The position numbers were made by a program, and so were the translations under genes. Below, piece by piece: positions 45,303-53,848 of a DNA stretch of 53,865 nucleotides. The DNA lies in the NCBI RefSeq assembly GCF_024580955.1, contig NZ_JANIKD010000017.1, positions 1-53,865 of the forward strand, written 5' to 3'. How positions within the stretch are numbered: position 1 is the first letter of the stretch; each line of letters opens with the position of its first letter. The notes under the pieces are model-generated. The model ran no database searches and was not told the DNA's origin. It saw only the letters and a list, made by a program, of their open reading frames with translations. This DNA is from Corynebacterium sp. 122RC1. Lineage in GTDB: Bacteria > Actinomycetota > Actinomycetes > Mycobacteriales > Mycobacteriaceae.

Positions 45303-45331
45303 AGGCGGTGCCCCTTAGTGGGGCACCGCCT
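45303..45331. terminator. bidirectional terminator between rel and cyclophilin gene
   Basis: A perfect 12-bp stem (45303-45314 with 45320-45331) with a 5-nt loop. On the minus strand it is followed by TTTTGCTTT; on the plus strand the T-run is weaker. Confidence 0.85.
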
Positions 45332-45341
45332 CGTGTTGTTT

Positions 45342-46199
45342 CTAGCTTGCTACAGTTGCGCTTTCAATGCGCACTTCCTCGGCGGGTGCGCCGTCGGTAG
45401 CGCCGCCTTCCGCGCCTGCGGCAGCGATGGCATCGAGGGTAGCCAGGCCCTCCTCATCGATCTGACCGAAATAGGTGTAGTTCGGTGGGAGCGGGGAGTC
45501 CTGGTAGTTCAGGAAGAACTGGGATCCGTTGGTGTCCGCGCCCGCGTTCGCCATAGCGATGGTGCCGCGGCTGTAGATCACAGGAGTATTGGTGTCCGTT
45601 GCCTCATCAGTAGGGTACTCGTTTGCAAACTGGAAGCCTGGGCCGCCCGAGCCGGTGCCGGTTGGGTCACCGCACTGCAGTACGTAGATGCCGGAGGTGG
45701 TGAGGCGGTGGCACACGGTGTCATCGTAGTAGCCCTGTTCCACCAGGGACTCAATGGCGTTTACGGTGCAGGGGGAGACGCTGCGGTCCAGCTCCATGCC
45801 GATGGTGCCCTGGGAAGTCTCCAGGGTGATATCTACGGTGCCGGAGGTTGAGATGTTTGAGGTGGATGGCAGATCGGGTGCGTCGCCGCCGGTTTCCTCC
45901 TCGGTTGCGGTGTATTCACAGGTCACCGTGTTTGCCAGTGGGGTTTCACGGGTGAGCGCTAGCGGCTGGTATTCGGGGGTAGCCGCGGTGGATTCCGCGG
46001 CGGTCTCTGCAGCTTGGGTTTGCTCATCGTTATTGGTGTAGGTGGTGGCGTAGTAGATGCCACCTACGATTGCCAAGATGGCCACGGCTGCTGCCGCGAT
46101 CACTCCGAGCGGCTTGGTTTTTTCTGCGCGATCACGCGATTTGATTTGCTTGTCAAGATCGCGCAGGCCTTCTTCGAGGCGCTCACTGTTTGCGCTCAA
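45342..46199 (-). CDS. membrane-anchored cyclophilin-type peptidyl-prolyl isomerase
   Basis: A 285-residue protein with a charged cytoplasmic N-terminus, one membrane helix (PLGVIAAAAVAILAIVGGIY, about residues 30-50), a Thr/Glu/Ala linker and an extracytoplasmic cyclophilin domain (about 120-280: GTIGMELDRS, GGPGFQFANEYP, RGTIAMANAGADTNGSQFFL). It probably helps fold Sec-exported proteins. Four cysteines in the outer domain may form disulfides. The start is a TTG at 46199, chosen for GGGAG 8 nt upstream. Mycobacteria have ppiB at this place beside rel. Confidence 0.9.
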   Translation of the reverse strand: MSANSERLEEGLRDLDKQIKSRDRAEKTKPLGVIAAAAVAILAIVGGIYYATTYTNNDEQTQAAETAAESTAATPEYQPLALTRETPLANTVTCEYTATEEETGGDAPDLPSTSNISTSGTVDITLETSQGTIGMELDRSVSPCTVNAIESLVEQGYYDDTVCHRLTTSGIYVLQCGDPTGTGSGGPGFQFANEYPTDEATDTNTPVIYSRGTIAMANAGADTNGSQFFLNYQDSPLPPNYTYFGQIDEEGLATLDAIAAAGAEGGATDGAPAEEVRIESATVAS

Positions 46200-46337
46200 G
46201 ATGCGTCTCCCATGAATCAAAGTGGTCAAGTATCAAAGCGCCATCTTAACCCACTAAAGCTGGGAAACCCTGATCGAGCCGTTTCAATCCTCCGCAGAAT
46301 CCTGAGCAAAAGTGTGGCGCATCACGCTCAAAGCTCC

Positions 46338-46343
46338 TAGGCT
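46338..46343 (+). promoter_or_regulatory. -10 element TAGGCT of a leaderless tpx mRNA
   Basis: TAGGCT (46338-46343), 6 nt, ATG at 46350. Confidence 0.6.
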
Positions 46344-46349
46344 TGGACC

Positions 46350-46847
46350 ATGGCTAACACACATTTCAAAGGCGAAGAAGTTTCCACCTCCGGCGAGCTG
46401 CCAAAGGTAGGTGACGTACTTCCGGCATTCGACCTGGTAGGGCAGGACCTCGGCACCGTGGCGCAAGTAGATTTTGCGGGCTCTCGTTTGGTGCTCAACA
46501 TCTTCCCAAGCATTGACACCGGCGTATGCGCTGCAAGCGTGCGCGAGTTCAACAAGCTCGCCGCATCCCTTGAGAACACAAAGGTCCTGGGCGTCTCTAA
46601 GGACCTGCCGTTTGCGCTGGGGCGTTTCTGCGCCGCTGAGGGTATTGAGAATGTGGTCACCGCTTCCGCATTCCGCTCCAGCTTTGGGCAGGACTACGGC
46701 TTGGACCTCGAGGGCTCCCCACTGAAGGGTCTGTTGGCTCGCGCCGTGATTGTGGCTGATGCCGACGGTACGATCACTCATGTTGAACTGGTGGAAGAGA
46801 TCACTCAGGAGCCAGATTACGACGCCGCAATTGAGGCGCTGCGCTAA
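46350..46847 (+). CDS. tpx: thiol peroxidase
   Basis: Atypical 2-Cys peroxiredoxin of 165 residues that reduces peroxides with thioredoxin. The peroxidatic cysteine lies in [15 protein letters not shown] (about residue 60) and the resolving cysteine in [12 protein letters not shown] (about 94), the Tpx arrangement. The transcript appears leaderless. Two nucleotides separate it from the metallo-beta-lactamase-fold gene, so they are probably one operon. Confidence 0.95.
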   Translation: MANTHFKGEEVSTSGELPKVGDVLPAFDLVGQDLGTVAQVDFAGSRLVLNIFPSIDTGVCAASVREFNKLAASLENTKVLGVSKDLPFALGRFCAAEGIENVVTASAFRSSFGQDYGLDLEGSPLKGLLARAVIVADADGTITHVELVEEITQEPDYDAAIEALR

Positions 46848-46849
46848 CC

Positions 46850-47527
46850 ATGGCGCTGCAGCTGAACATCACGGGTTTCGCGGCCGGGCCTTACCAGACC
46901 AATTGTTATGTGGTGAGTGCTGGTGCCGCGAACGCCGGCGCCAACACGTTGCCCAAAGCAACGGTGATTGACCCAGGCATGCACGCCCTCGGAAGAGTTG
47001 AGCAACTTCTGGAAGAACAAGGCGTAGAGCTTGGGCAGGTCCTGCTCACCCACGGGCACATCGACCACACCAGGGACGCCGCAGCGCTGGCGAACAAGTG
47101 GCGTGTGCCGTTGTGGATCCATGAGGAGGATGCCTTCATGCTGGCTGGGGGTGACGGCATAAGCGAACAGGCGAAAGTCCTGTTCGATGCACAGGAGCTG
47201 CCCCAGGCCCAGGACTTGCGCTTGTTGAACCACGGCCAAGAGGTAGCGATTGCCGGCCATACCTTCACAGTGGCGCATGCCCCAGGGCATTCCCCTGGCT
47301 CGGTGCTGTTCGTGGGGCAAGAGGTGGTCTTTTCCGGAGACGTGCTCTTTGCTGGTTCCATTGGACGCACGGACCTGCCGCACTCCAACCCAGCAGCGAT
47401 GCACAGCAGCCTTGTGAACGTCGTTTTGCCTCTGAACGATGCACTGCAGGTGCTGCCGGGGCACGGTGGGGCAACGAGCATTCGGGCGGAGCGGCGCAGT
47501 AACCCCTTCCTCAACGGCTTTTGCTGA
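46850..47527 (+). CDS. metallo-beta-lactamase-fold hydrolase (glyoxalase II-like)
   Basis: A 225-residue single-domain hydrolase with the metal-binding motifs LTHGHIDHTRD, HAPGHSPGSVLF, FSGDVLFAGSIGRTD and LPGHGG. The family includes glyoxalase II and other thioester hydrolases; without the C-terminal glyoxalase II domain the substrate cannot be named. It lies between tpx and hisS, and mycobacteria have the homologous Rv2581c next to hisS. Confidence 0.9.
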   Translation: MALQLNITGFAAGPYQTNCYVVSAGAANAGANTLPKATVIDPGMHALGRVEQLLEEQGVELGQVLLTHGHIDHTRDAAALANKWRVPLWIHEEDAFMLAGGDGISEQAKVLFDAQELPQAQDLRLLNHGQEVAIAGHTFTVAHAPGHSPGSVLFVGQEVVFSGDVLFAGSIGRTDLPHSNPAAMHSSLVNVVLPLNDALQVLPGHGGATSIRAERRSNPFLNGFC

Positions 47528-47586
47528 TCTACACGCAGGCCGCGGGTGTGGATTAGTAGCGGGGCAAACGATTAAGGTGGGAGATC

Positions 47587-48849
47587 GTGAGCAAAGACAA
47601 GATTTCCGCACCCAAGGGCGTGCCAGACTACATCCCACCGGTATCTGCAGAGTTCATTGCTGTCCGCGATACGTTCGCCCATCAGGCACGGCTCGCGGGC
47701 TATGAGCACATTGAGCTGCCTGTCTTTGAGGAGACCGCCCTGTTTGCTCGCGGTGTGGGGGAGTCCACGGACGTGGTGAGCAAGGAAATGTACACCTTTG
47801 AGGATCGCGGTGGGCGTTCGGCCACGCTGCGCCCAGAGGGTACGGCTGGCGTGATGCGTGCGGTGATCGAACACAACCTGGACCGCGGGCAACTGCCGGT
47901 GAAGCTCAACTACTACGGCCCATTCTTCCGCTACGAGCGCCCCCAGGCAGGCCGTTACCGCCAGCTCCAGCAAGTGGGTGTTGAAGCGATTGGAGTGGAT
48001 GACCCCGCCTTGGACGCCGAGGTGATCGCCCTCGCAGACCGCTGCTTCCGCTCCATCGGGCTCAACGGTTTCCGCCTGGAACTCACCAGCCTCGGCGACC
48101 ACACCTGCCGGCCTCAGTACCGCGAGAAGCTGCAGGAGTTCTTGTTCAAGCTGCCCCTCGATGAGGAAACTCGCCGCCGCGCGGAGATCAACCCTTTGCG
48201 CGTGCTCGATGACAAGCGCGAGGAAGTACGCGAGATGACCGCCGACGCCCCGCTGATGATCGACCACCTCTCGGACCAGGCCCGCGAGCACTTTGAAACC
48301 GTCACCGGGCTGCTCGATGACCTAGGCGTGCAGTATGTCATCAACCCGCGCATGGTTCGCGGCTTGGATTACTACACCAAGACCACCTTCGAGTTCGTCC
48401 ACGACGGCCTTGGCGCGCAGTCTGGCATCGGCGGCGGCGGCCGCTATGACGGCCTCATGGCCCAGCTCGGCGGCCAAGAACTCTCCGGAATCGGGTTCGG
48501 CCTGGGCGTGGACCGCGCGCTCCTGGCCCTCCAGGCGGAACAGCGCACCGTCACCGACGGCTCCAGGGTGGACGCGTTCGGCGTTGCCATGGGCGCCCCC
48601 GCCAAGGCAGCGATGGTGAAGCTTATCGACGCTCTCCGGGCGGCAGGCATCAGGGCGGACATGAGCTATGGGGATCGTGGGCTCAAAGGCGCGATGAAGG
48701 GCGCCGACCGTGCCGGGGCGCGCTTCGCGCTGGTGCTCGGTGACCGGGAGCTGGAGCAGCAGACCGTGATGCTCAAAGACCTGCGCAGCCACGAGCAGCA
48801 GGAAGTGAGCATCGATTCTTTGGTGCGCACTATCGCCGAGCAGCTCTAG
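47587..48849 (+). CDS. hisS: histidyl-tRNA synthetase
   Basis: Class IIa synthetase of 420 residues. Motifs: GVPDYIPP at the N-terminus, [15 protein letters not shown], motif 2 [38 protein letters not shown], motif 3 [13 protein letters not shown], and a C-terminal anticodon-binding domain. The GTG start follows GGTGGGAG. It ends 6 bp from the convergent sdaA stop with no hairpin between. Confidence 0.97.
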   Translation: MSKDKISAPKGVPDYIPPVSAEFIAVRDTFAHQARLAGYEHIELPVFEETALFARGVGESTDVVSKEMYTFEDRGGRSATLRPEGTAGVMRAVIEHNLDRGQLPVKLNYYGPFFRYERPQAGRYRQLQQVGVEAIGVDDPALDAEVIALADRCFRSIGLNGFRLELTSLGDHTCRPQYREKLQEFLFKLPLDEETRRRAEINPLRVLDDKREEVREMTADAPLMIDHLSDQAREHFETVTGLLDDLGVQYVINPRMVRGLDYYTKTTFEFVHDGLGAQSGIGGGGRYDGLMAQLGGQELSGIGFGLGVDRALLALQAEQRTVTDGSRVDAFGVAMGAPAKAAMVKLIDALRAAGIRADMSYGDRGLKGAMKGADRAGARFALVLGDRELEQQTVMLKDLRSHEQQEVSIDSLVRTIAEQL

Positions 48850-48855
48850 CGCCCG

Positions 48856-50241
48856 CTAACATTCAGTAATACTCACAGGGAAACCGAGGTTGACGGCAAG
48901 GCCGCCAGTTGAGGTTTCCTTGTATTTTGTGAGCATGTCACGGCCAGTATCAGCCATGGTTTTCACCACATCATCCAAGCTCACCAGGTGCGTGCCGGTG
49001 CTGTGCTTGGAAAGCCGCGAGGCGTTGATGGATTTCACTGCGCCAATGGCGTTGCGCTCGATGCAGGGGATCTGGACGAGGCCACCAACGGGATCGCAGG
49101 TGAGCCCGAGGTTGTGCTCCAAGGCCACTTCTGCGGCGTGTTCCACCTGATGCGGGGTGCCGCCAGTGACCTGGCAGATTCCCGCCGCCGCCATTGCGCT
49201 GGCGGAGCCCACCTCACCCTGGCAACCCACCTCCGCGCCGGATATGGAGGCGTTTTCTTTGATGATGAGGCCCACTGCGCCCGCGGCGAGGAGGAAGTCT
49301 CTGTGGGTGGTGTGGGTGTATTCCGGGCGGAACTTCTTGGCAAAGTGCAACACCGCGGGAATGATGCCGGCAGCCCCGTTGGTGGGGGCGGTCACTACGG
49401 TGCCACCGGCGGCGTTTTCCTCGTTCACCGCCATTGCGTAGAGGTTGAGCCACTCCATGGCGCGCAGGGGATCGTCGGTACTTTTTGTTTCCCGTTCCAC
49501 AAGCGCGGTGTAGATGCCCATTGCCCTTCTGCTCACGCCGAGGCCGCCGGGCAGGATGCCTTCGGTTTTCATGCCACGTGCAACGCATTGCTGCATGGTG
49601 TGCCAGATGGCGTCGAGGTGGGCAAAGACCTTGTTGGAGTCTCCGTGGATCGCTGTCTCGTTAGCGAGCATCACCTCGGGGATGGTGAGGCCTGTGCGCG
49701 TGCAGTGGGCCAGCAGTTCGGCGCCGGTGTGAAACGGGTAGGGAAGTGCCGCTTCTTGGTTTGCTTGGCTTGCAGCGCTGGCACTGCCGGCACTGCTGGA
49801 TCGCTGGCCTATGGTTGTAGAGTCCTGCACAAACCCGCCGCCTACTGAGTAGTAGACCTCCCACACGCCATTAGGGCCGGCGAAGGTGATTGCGTTGGGG
49901 TGCTCGGGTAGCGCGGTGGTGTCAAAGTGGAGGCGGTAATCTACGGTGCCATTTGGCCCGGTGACGGTCCCGGAGGGGGCGATGGCCTCGCCGAATGCGG
50001 GAGCTGTGGTGGAGTCACAAGTAGTGGGGGTGTATCCGGCGAGGCCGAGGATTGCTGCGCGGTCGGAGCCATGACCCACGCCGGTGGCTGCTAGAGAGCC
50101 GTGCAGCGTAATTTCTACGGTTGATCTGAGTGCTTCCGGGAAGCGTTCCACCAAGTTGTTTGCCGCCCGCATGGGGCCTACGGTGTGGCTTGAGGAAGGG
50201 CCGATGCCGATGCTGAACAGATCACACACGCTGATGGTCAT
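48856..50241 (-). CDS. sdaA: L-serine ammonia-lyase (iron-sulfur type)
   Basis: Deaminates L-serine to pyruvate with an oxygen-sensitive [4Fe-4S] cluster. The 461-residue single-chain form has the beta domain first (GIGPSSSHTVGPMRAANNL) and the alpha catalytic domain second, with cluster cysteines in AEVGCQGEVGSASA, NLGLTCDPVGG and VQIPCIERNAIGAVK. A short Ser/Ala/Gln-rich insertion lies near residues 145-165. The ATG is 7 nt behind TAACCT, whose TAA is the stop codon of the upstream tetR gene; no ribosome binding site is seen. Confidence 0.95.
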   Translation of the reverse strand: MTISVCDLFSIGIGPSSSHTVGPMRAANNLVERFPEALRSTVEITLHGSLAATGVGHGSDRAAILGLAGYTPTTCDSTTAPAFGEAIAPSGTVTGPNGTVDYRLHFDTTALPEHPNAITFAGPNGVWEVYYSVGGGFVQDSTTIGQRSSSAGSASAASQANQEAALPYPFHTGAELLAHCTRTGLTIPEVMLANETAIHGDSNKVFAHLDAIWHTMQQCVARGMKTEGILPGGLGVSRRAMGIYTALVERETKSTDDPLRAMEWLNLYAMAVNEENAAGGTVVTAPTNGAAGIIPAVLHFAKKFRPEYTHTTHRDFLLAAGAVGLIIKENASISGAEVGCQGEVGSASAMAAAGICQVTGGTPHQVEHAAEVALEHNLGLTCDPVGGLVQIPCIERNAIGAVKSINASRLSKHSTGTHLVSLDDVVKTMADTGRDMLTKYKETSTGGLAVNLGFPVSITEC

Positions 50242-50248
50242 GGCACAA

Positions 50249-50254
50249 AGGTTA
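50249..50254 (-). promoter_or_regulatory. -10 element TAACCT of sdaA overlapping the tetR stop codon
   Basis: TAACCT (50254-50249), 7 nt, ATG at 50241. Bases 50254-50252 are the TAA stop of tetR. Confidence 0.55.
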
Positions 50255-50890
50255 GTCCTTTGTGCGCATCACCGTGGGTACTACCGGAGTGGAAATACCA
50301 ACCTTGCAGCCGGCTAGATAGATGGCGATCAAGGTATCACTGCTGGTGCGGGTGGATTCAAATTCTTCCAGTTGCGGGGGGCCGCACAGTGCCACGAGGC
50401 CATTGATGAAGTCCAGAACTTGCACGCTTTCGTGAATAAGACCAGCGGCGCGATAATGGATATCCAGTGTTCGAAGGCTTTCCACAATGCGTTCCCGGGA
50501 TTCGCGGAACAGGTCTTCTTCATGTGCTTCGGGATCGAACACAGGGGAGAGGACGTCTGGGCCAAGAACGTTTGGGCCGAAGCTCGCAATCACATCAATG
50601 GTTTGGGCGATGGCCTTTTCTGCTGCCTCTGGATTCGATTCATCCACGGAATCCTGTGCTTCAAGCTCTGCGAGGATCTGCTCGAACTGGGTTGCGCACC
50701 CCTCCAACAGGAACGCCAGCGCAGCGTTGGTGAGATCCTGGCGGGTAGGGAAGTTGCGGTACAGGGTGGCGATTCCCACCTTGGCCGCAGCGGCCACTTC
50801 TTCGGCGGTGAAGCCGAATCGGTTGGTGATTACCGCCTTTGAGGCGGCTGCGAGGATCGCATTGCGGCGTCGGAGTGCGTCGGTACGCAT
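50252..50890 (-). CDS. TetR-family transcriptional regulator
   Basis: A 212-residue regulator. The N-terminal helix-turn-helix is visible (GFTAEEVAAAAKVGIATLYR then NFPTRQDL, about residues 26-55); the ligand domain has no recognisable type. ATG 50890 is preceded by AAGG at 6 nt. A 17-bp palindrome about 35 nt upstream lies between this gene and the divergent exporter genes, so it probably represses both itself and them (inference from layout). Confidence 0.9.
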   Translation of the reverse strand: MRTDALRRRNAILAAASKAVITNRFGFTAEEVAAAAKVGIATLYRNFPTRQDLTNAALAFLLEGCATQFEQILAELEAQDSVDESNPEAAEKAIAQTIDVIASFGPNVLGPDVLSPVFDPEAHEEDLFRESRERIVESLRTLDIHYRAAGLIHESVQVLDFINGLVALCGPPQLEEFESTRTSSDTLIAIYLAGCKVGISTPVVPTVMRTKD

Positions 50891-51176
50891 GGTGGCCTTC
50901 TTCAAAGTGGAGTTAAGTTTATCAGTTGAGGTATCCTCAACCACATCAAATTCTAGTACCGCCTCGGAAGCGGAAAGAAATCAAAGACAAGGCTCACAAA
51001 CGCCGCCCAAGCGCAGCTCCTCGCTGCATTGGGTGCGGCGTAATGTTGAGCCAAATTACTTCAAAACCAGGTGAAGCCGATGCAAGAAGACGCATCCACA
51101 AAAATCGACCCTGCCGCAGCCCAAGCGGCACACACAGACCACCCAACAAGAAGCGGCCGAAGCGCCCCATCCCATT
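50891..51176 (+). other. 286-nt gap: operator and possible displaced 5' coding sequence
   Basis: It contains the TetR-type palindrome (50925-50941), and a 36-codon frame from ATG 51079 (preceded by AGGTGAAG) to TGA 51189. That frame is +1 relative to the ATPase gene, while the ATPase frame itself stays open back to about 51075 but offers no ATG, GTG or TTG before 51177. Confidence 0.5.
50925..50941. promoter_or_regulatory. probable TetR operator
   Basis: A perfect inverted repeat GTTGAGG-TAT-CCTCAAC. Each arm contains a TTGAGG that could serve as a -35 in its own direction. Confidence 0.6.
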
Positions 51177-51914
51177 TTGAACGCCACTGACGTCCAGTTT
51201 GCCTCCGGGTTCCACCTCAGTGAACTGGAGGTTCAGCGGGGCCTAACGGTACTGCATTGCCCCAGAGAAACCTCTGCCACCACGTTGGCGCTCACGCTCG
51301 CTGGGCGGATGAAGCCGAAATCCGGCCGCATTGAGTACCGTCCGAGCCACGGGAAGTTCACCTCGCTAGATGAGTTGCATCGTCACATCGCATTCAGTGG
51401 GGTGCCGGATATTGACTACGTGGAGCGCCTGGTTCCGGTGCGTTCCATTGTCCGCGAGCAAGTAGCGTGGATCAGCCCGTGGTACCGCCGCACCCCGAGC
51501 AATATCGATCACATCGAGCGTTATTGCACCGCCGCCGAGCGCATCGGATTCACGTTGAGCAATCAAGAGGCCAAGCACACTACTGTCGGTGAATTGGGTC
51601 CCCTCGAGCGCTTCAAGCTGCGTATCTGTCTGGCGTTGCTCGCCCGTCCTGAGGCTGAGCTGCTCATCGTCGATGACATTGATCAGCTCCGCAGTCTCCG
51701 CTTGCGTGCCGAGTTTCTGCAAGCCTTGCGCGGCCTAGGTGCTCCCGGCGAGGGGCAGGCCTTGGGTACGTCGGTACTTGCAATCGCCGTGAACGATGAT
51801 GTGGATGGCATTGCCGACGCCACCATTCAAGTGGGTGAGGCGCTCAGTCGTGCCAGCGCTCAGGGGCCACTGCATTTGGTCCGGGAGCGTATTCAACAGG
51901 AGGTGGGGCAGTGA
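51177..51914 (+). CDS. degenerate ABC-transporter ATPase-like protein
   Basis: A 245-residue protein with the layout of an ABC ATPase but degraded nucleotide sites. The Walker A region reads HCPRETSATTLAL, with no GKS/T lysine. The signature region reads VGELGPLERFKLRICLALLA where LSGGERxR is expected, and Walker B reads ELLIVDDIDQL, with Asp instead of catalytic Glu. It is coupled by a GTGA overlap to a YhgE/Pip gene. Only a TTG start is available without a ribosome binding site; an upstream ATG with a good one is in another frame, so the true N-terminus may be lost by a frameshift. It could be a pseudo-ATPase or a decaying gene. Confidence 0.7.
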   Translation: MNATDVQFASGFHLSELEVQRGLTVLHCPRETSATTLALTLAGRMKPKSGRIEYRPSHGKFTSLDELHRHIAFSGVPDIDYVERLVPVRSIVREQVAWISPWYRRTPSNIDHIERYCTAAERIGFTLSNQEAKHTTVGELGPLERFKLRICLALLARPEAELLIVDDIDQLRSLRLRAEFLQALRGLGAPGEGQALGTSVLAIAVNDDVDGIADATIQVGEALSRASAQGPLHLVRERIQQEVGQ

Positions 51915-53848
51915 ATCTGTTTCACATTGGTTCGGAGCTGCGCAGGTTCGGCCACGGGAAGCTGCCCCCGGTGGCGATTACGGTGATCATCTTGCTGCCG
52001 CTGCTGTTCGGCGGGTTGTTTGTGTGGAGTTATTGGGACCCAATCGGGCGGATTAACCAGTTGCCGGTGGCGATCGTGAACTCGGATCAAGGCACCACCG
52101 TTGACGGCAAGGAGCTCAACGCGGGTGACGAGGTGACCAAATCCCTGATTGCCAATACTCAGACGGACTTCATCGAGGTGACCCCTGAGCAGGCTCGCGA
52201 AGGCATTGCCGACGGCACCTATTAGTTTGCAGTGGAGCTGCCCACCGATTTCTCCATTGCCGCCACCAGCGCAAACAGTGACACGCCGCATCAGGCAAAG
52301 CTCAACGCGGTGTATAACAATGCCAATGGATTCCTGGCCACAATGCTGGGCAATCTGGTTGTTGGCCAGGTGCTGGCTACGGTCAATGAGCAAATTGGTA
52401 CTCAGGTGGCCTCCCAATTGTTGGTGGGGTTCAACACTATCGGCGACGGTCTGCACACCGCTGGTGACGGCGCGCAGCAGCTCGCTGACGGCACCGCCAC
52501 CGCGAACAACGGCGCGGGAGATCTTGTTGGCGGTGCCACACAGCTTTCCGACGGCCTCGGCCAGGCTGATAACGGTGCGCAGCAGCTCACCGATGGTGCC
52601 GAAAGGCTCGACGAAGGCATCAAAACCGCGCACCAAGGCGCGAACTCGCTTTCTGCAGGGCTGCAGCAACTCAACGCGGCAACGCAGCAACTCGGTGAGG
52701 GCGCAGGCCAAATTTCCCAGGGTGTGGATCAGCTCGTCGGTGTGGCAAACCGTGCCTCGCTGGCACAGGAGCAGCTCACCGTGCCGCTGATCAACCTCGC
52801 CGCGCAGCTGCGCTCCACCGGCATCCCCGTAGCCATTGAGCTGGCCAACATGGCCGACCAACTGGTCAACCAAATCCACACCCAGGGCCTGGGCCAGGGC
52901 AGCGAACTCATGACCCAACTGGGCAAACTCAGCGACGGCACCGGCCAATTGGCCTACCAATTGAGCAACCCCATCTCGGACTACCGTGACGGCATGCAGC
53001 AGGCCACCGACGGCGCAGAGCAGCTCTCCGCAGGCTCCCAGCAGCTCACGGTCGGCGCGGCGCAACTCAGCTCCGGTTTGGTGCAGCTCGACGAAGGTTC
53101 GGGGGAGCTCGCGCTCAAGCTCAACCAGAGCGCAGACCAGGTGCCCAACTTCTCCGAAAACACCCTGGAAGAAGCCGCCCGTAACGTGGCTGCACCCGTG
53201 TCCTTGAACTACGCCAAAGACACGATGTCCCTGTTTGGCTTTGGCCTTTCGCCAATGTTCATCTCACTGGGCCTGTTCATGGGTGCCACGGTGACGTTCA
53301 TGGTGCTGCGGCCTTTGCAGCGGCGCGCAATTGATGCTGGAGCCTCGCCATTTCGGGCCGTGGTTGCGTCGTACTTGCCCGCGGCACTCATTGGCATCGC
53401 ACAAGCAACCGTGATGGTGCTGGTGCAGCGCTTCGGTATTGGTTTGGAGGCGTACAACGAGGTGGGAGCGTGGCTCGCGATGTGTCTGGCCTCCATTACC
53501 TTCATGAGCATCACCCAGATGTTTAATTCAGTATTTGGCACCACCGTGGGCAGGGTGCTGTGTATCGCGTTTATGTCTTTGCAGATTGTTTCCTCCGGTG
53601 GCCTCTACCCGCCGGAGACGCAGCCCGCGCCGCTGCGCTGGTTCCACACCTACGACCCCATGACCTACACAGTGAACCTGTTGCGCCAGGTGCTCTACAA
53701 CACGGATACCGCGCTTGATCCGCGCGGCCAGCAGGCCATCTTGATCCTTGTGGGAATCACCGTCCTGTGCCTAAGCATTTCCACCTTGGCGGGGCGCCGT
53801 GAACGCCAAATGAAGTTCAAGGACCTGCACCCGGAGGTGTCCGTGTAG
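51911..53848 (+). pseudogene. YhgE/Pip-family membrane protein gene interrupted by TAG
   Basis: A YhgE/Pip-type ABC-2-like exporter permease. The start GTG has AGGAGG 7 nt upstream. Codon 105 (52223-52225) is TAG in the middle of a well-conserved strand: DGTY-stop-FAVELPTDFS, where homologues usually have a second aromatic residue. The frame then stays open for 541 further codons to 53848. Parts: N-terminal membrane helix (about residues 22-42), the interrupted Pip domain, a long helical region with GAQQLADG-like heptads (about 180-400), and about five C-terminal membrane helices. A single base change from TAC or TAT explains the stop. No ribosome binding site precedes a possible restart at GTG 52232. 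Confidence 0.8.

Noticed and set aside
52232..53848. Separate gene starting at GTG 52232 after the TAG
   Set aside because: No ribosome binding site, it begins in the middle of a conserved strand, and it is in frame with the upstream part, so one interrupted gene is the better reading.
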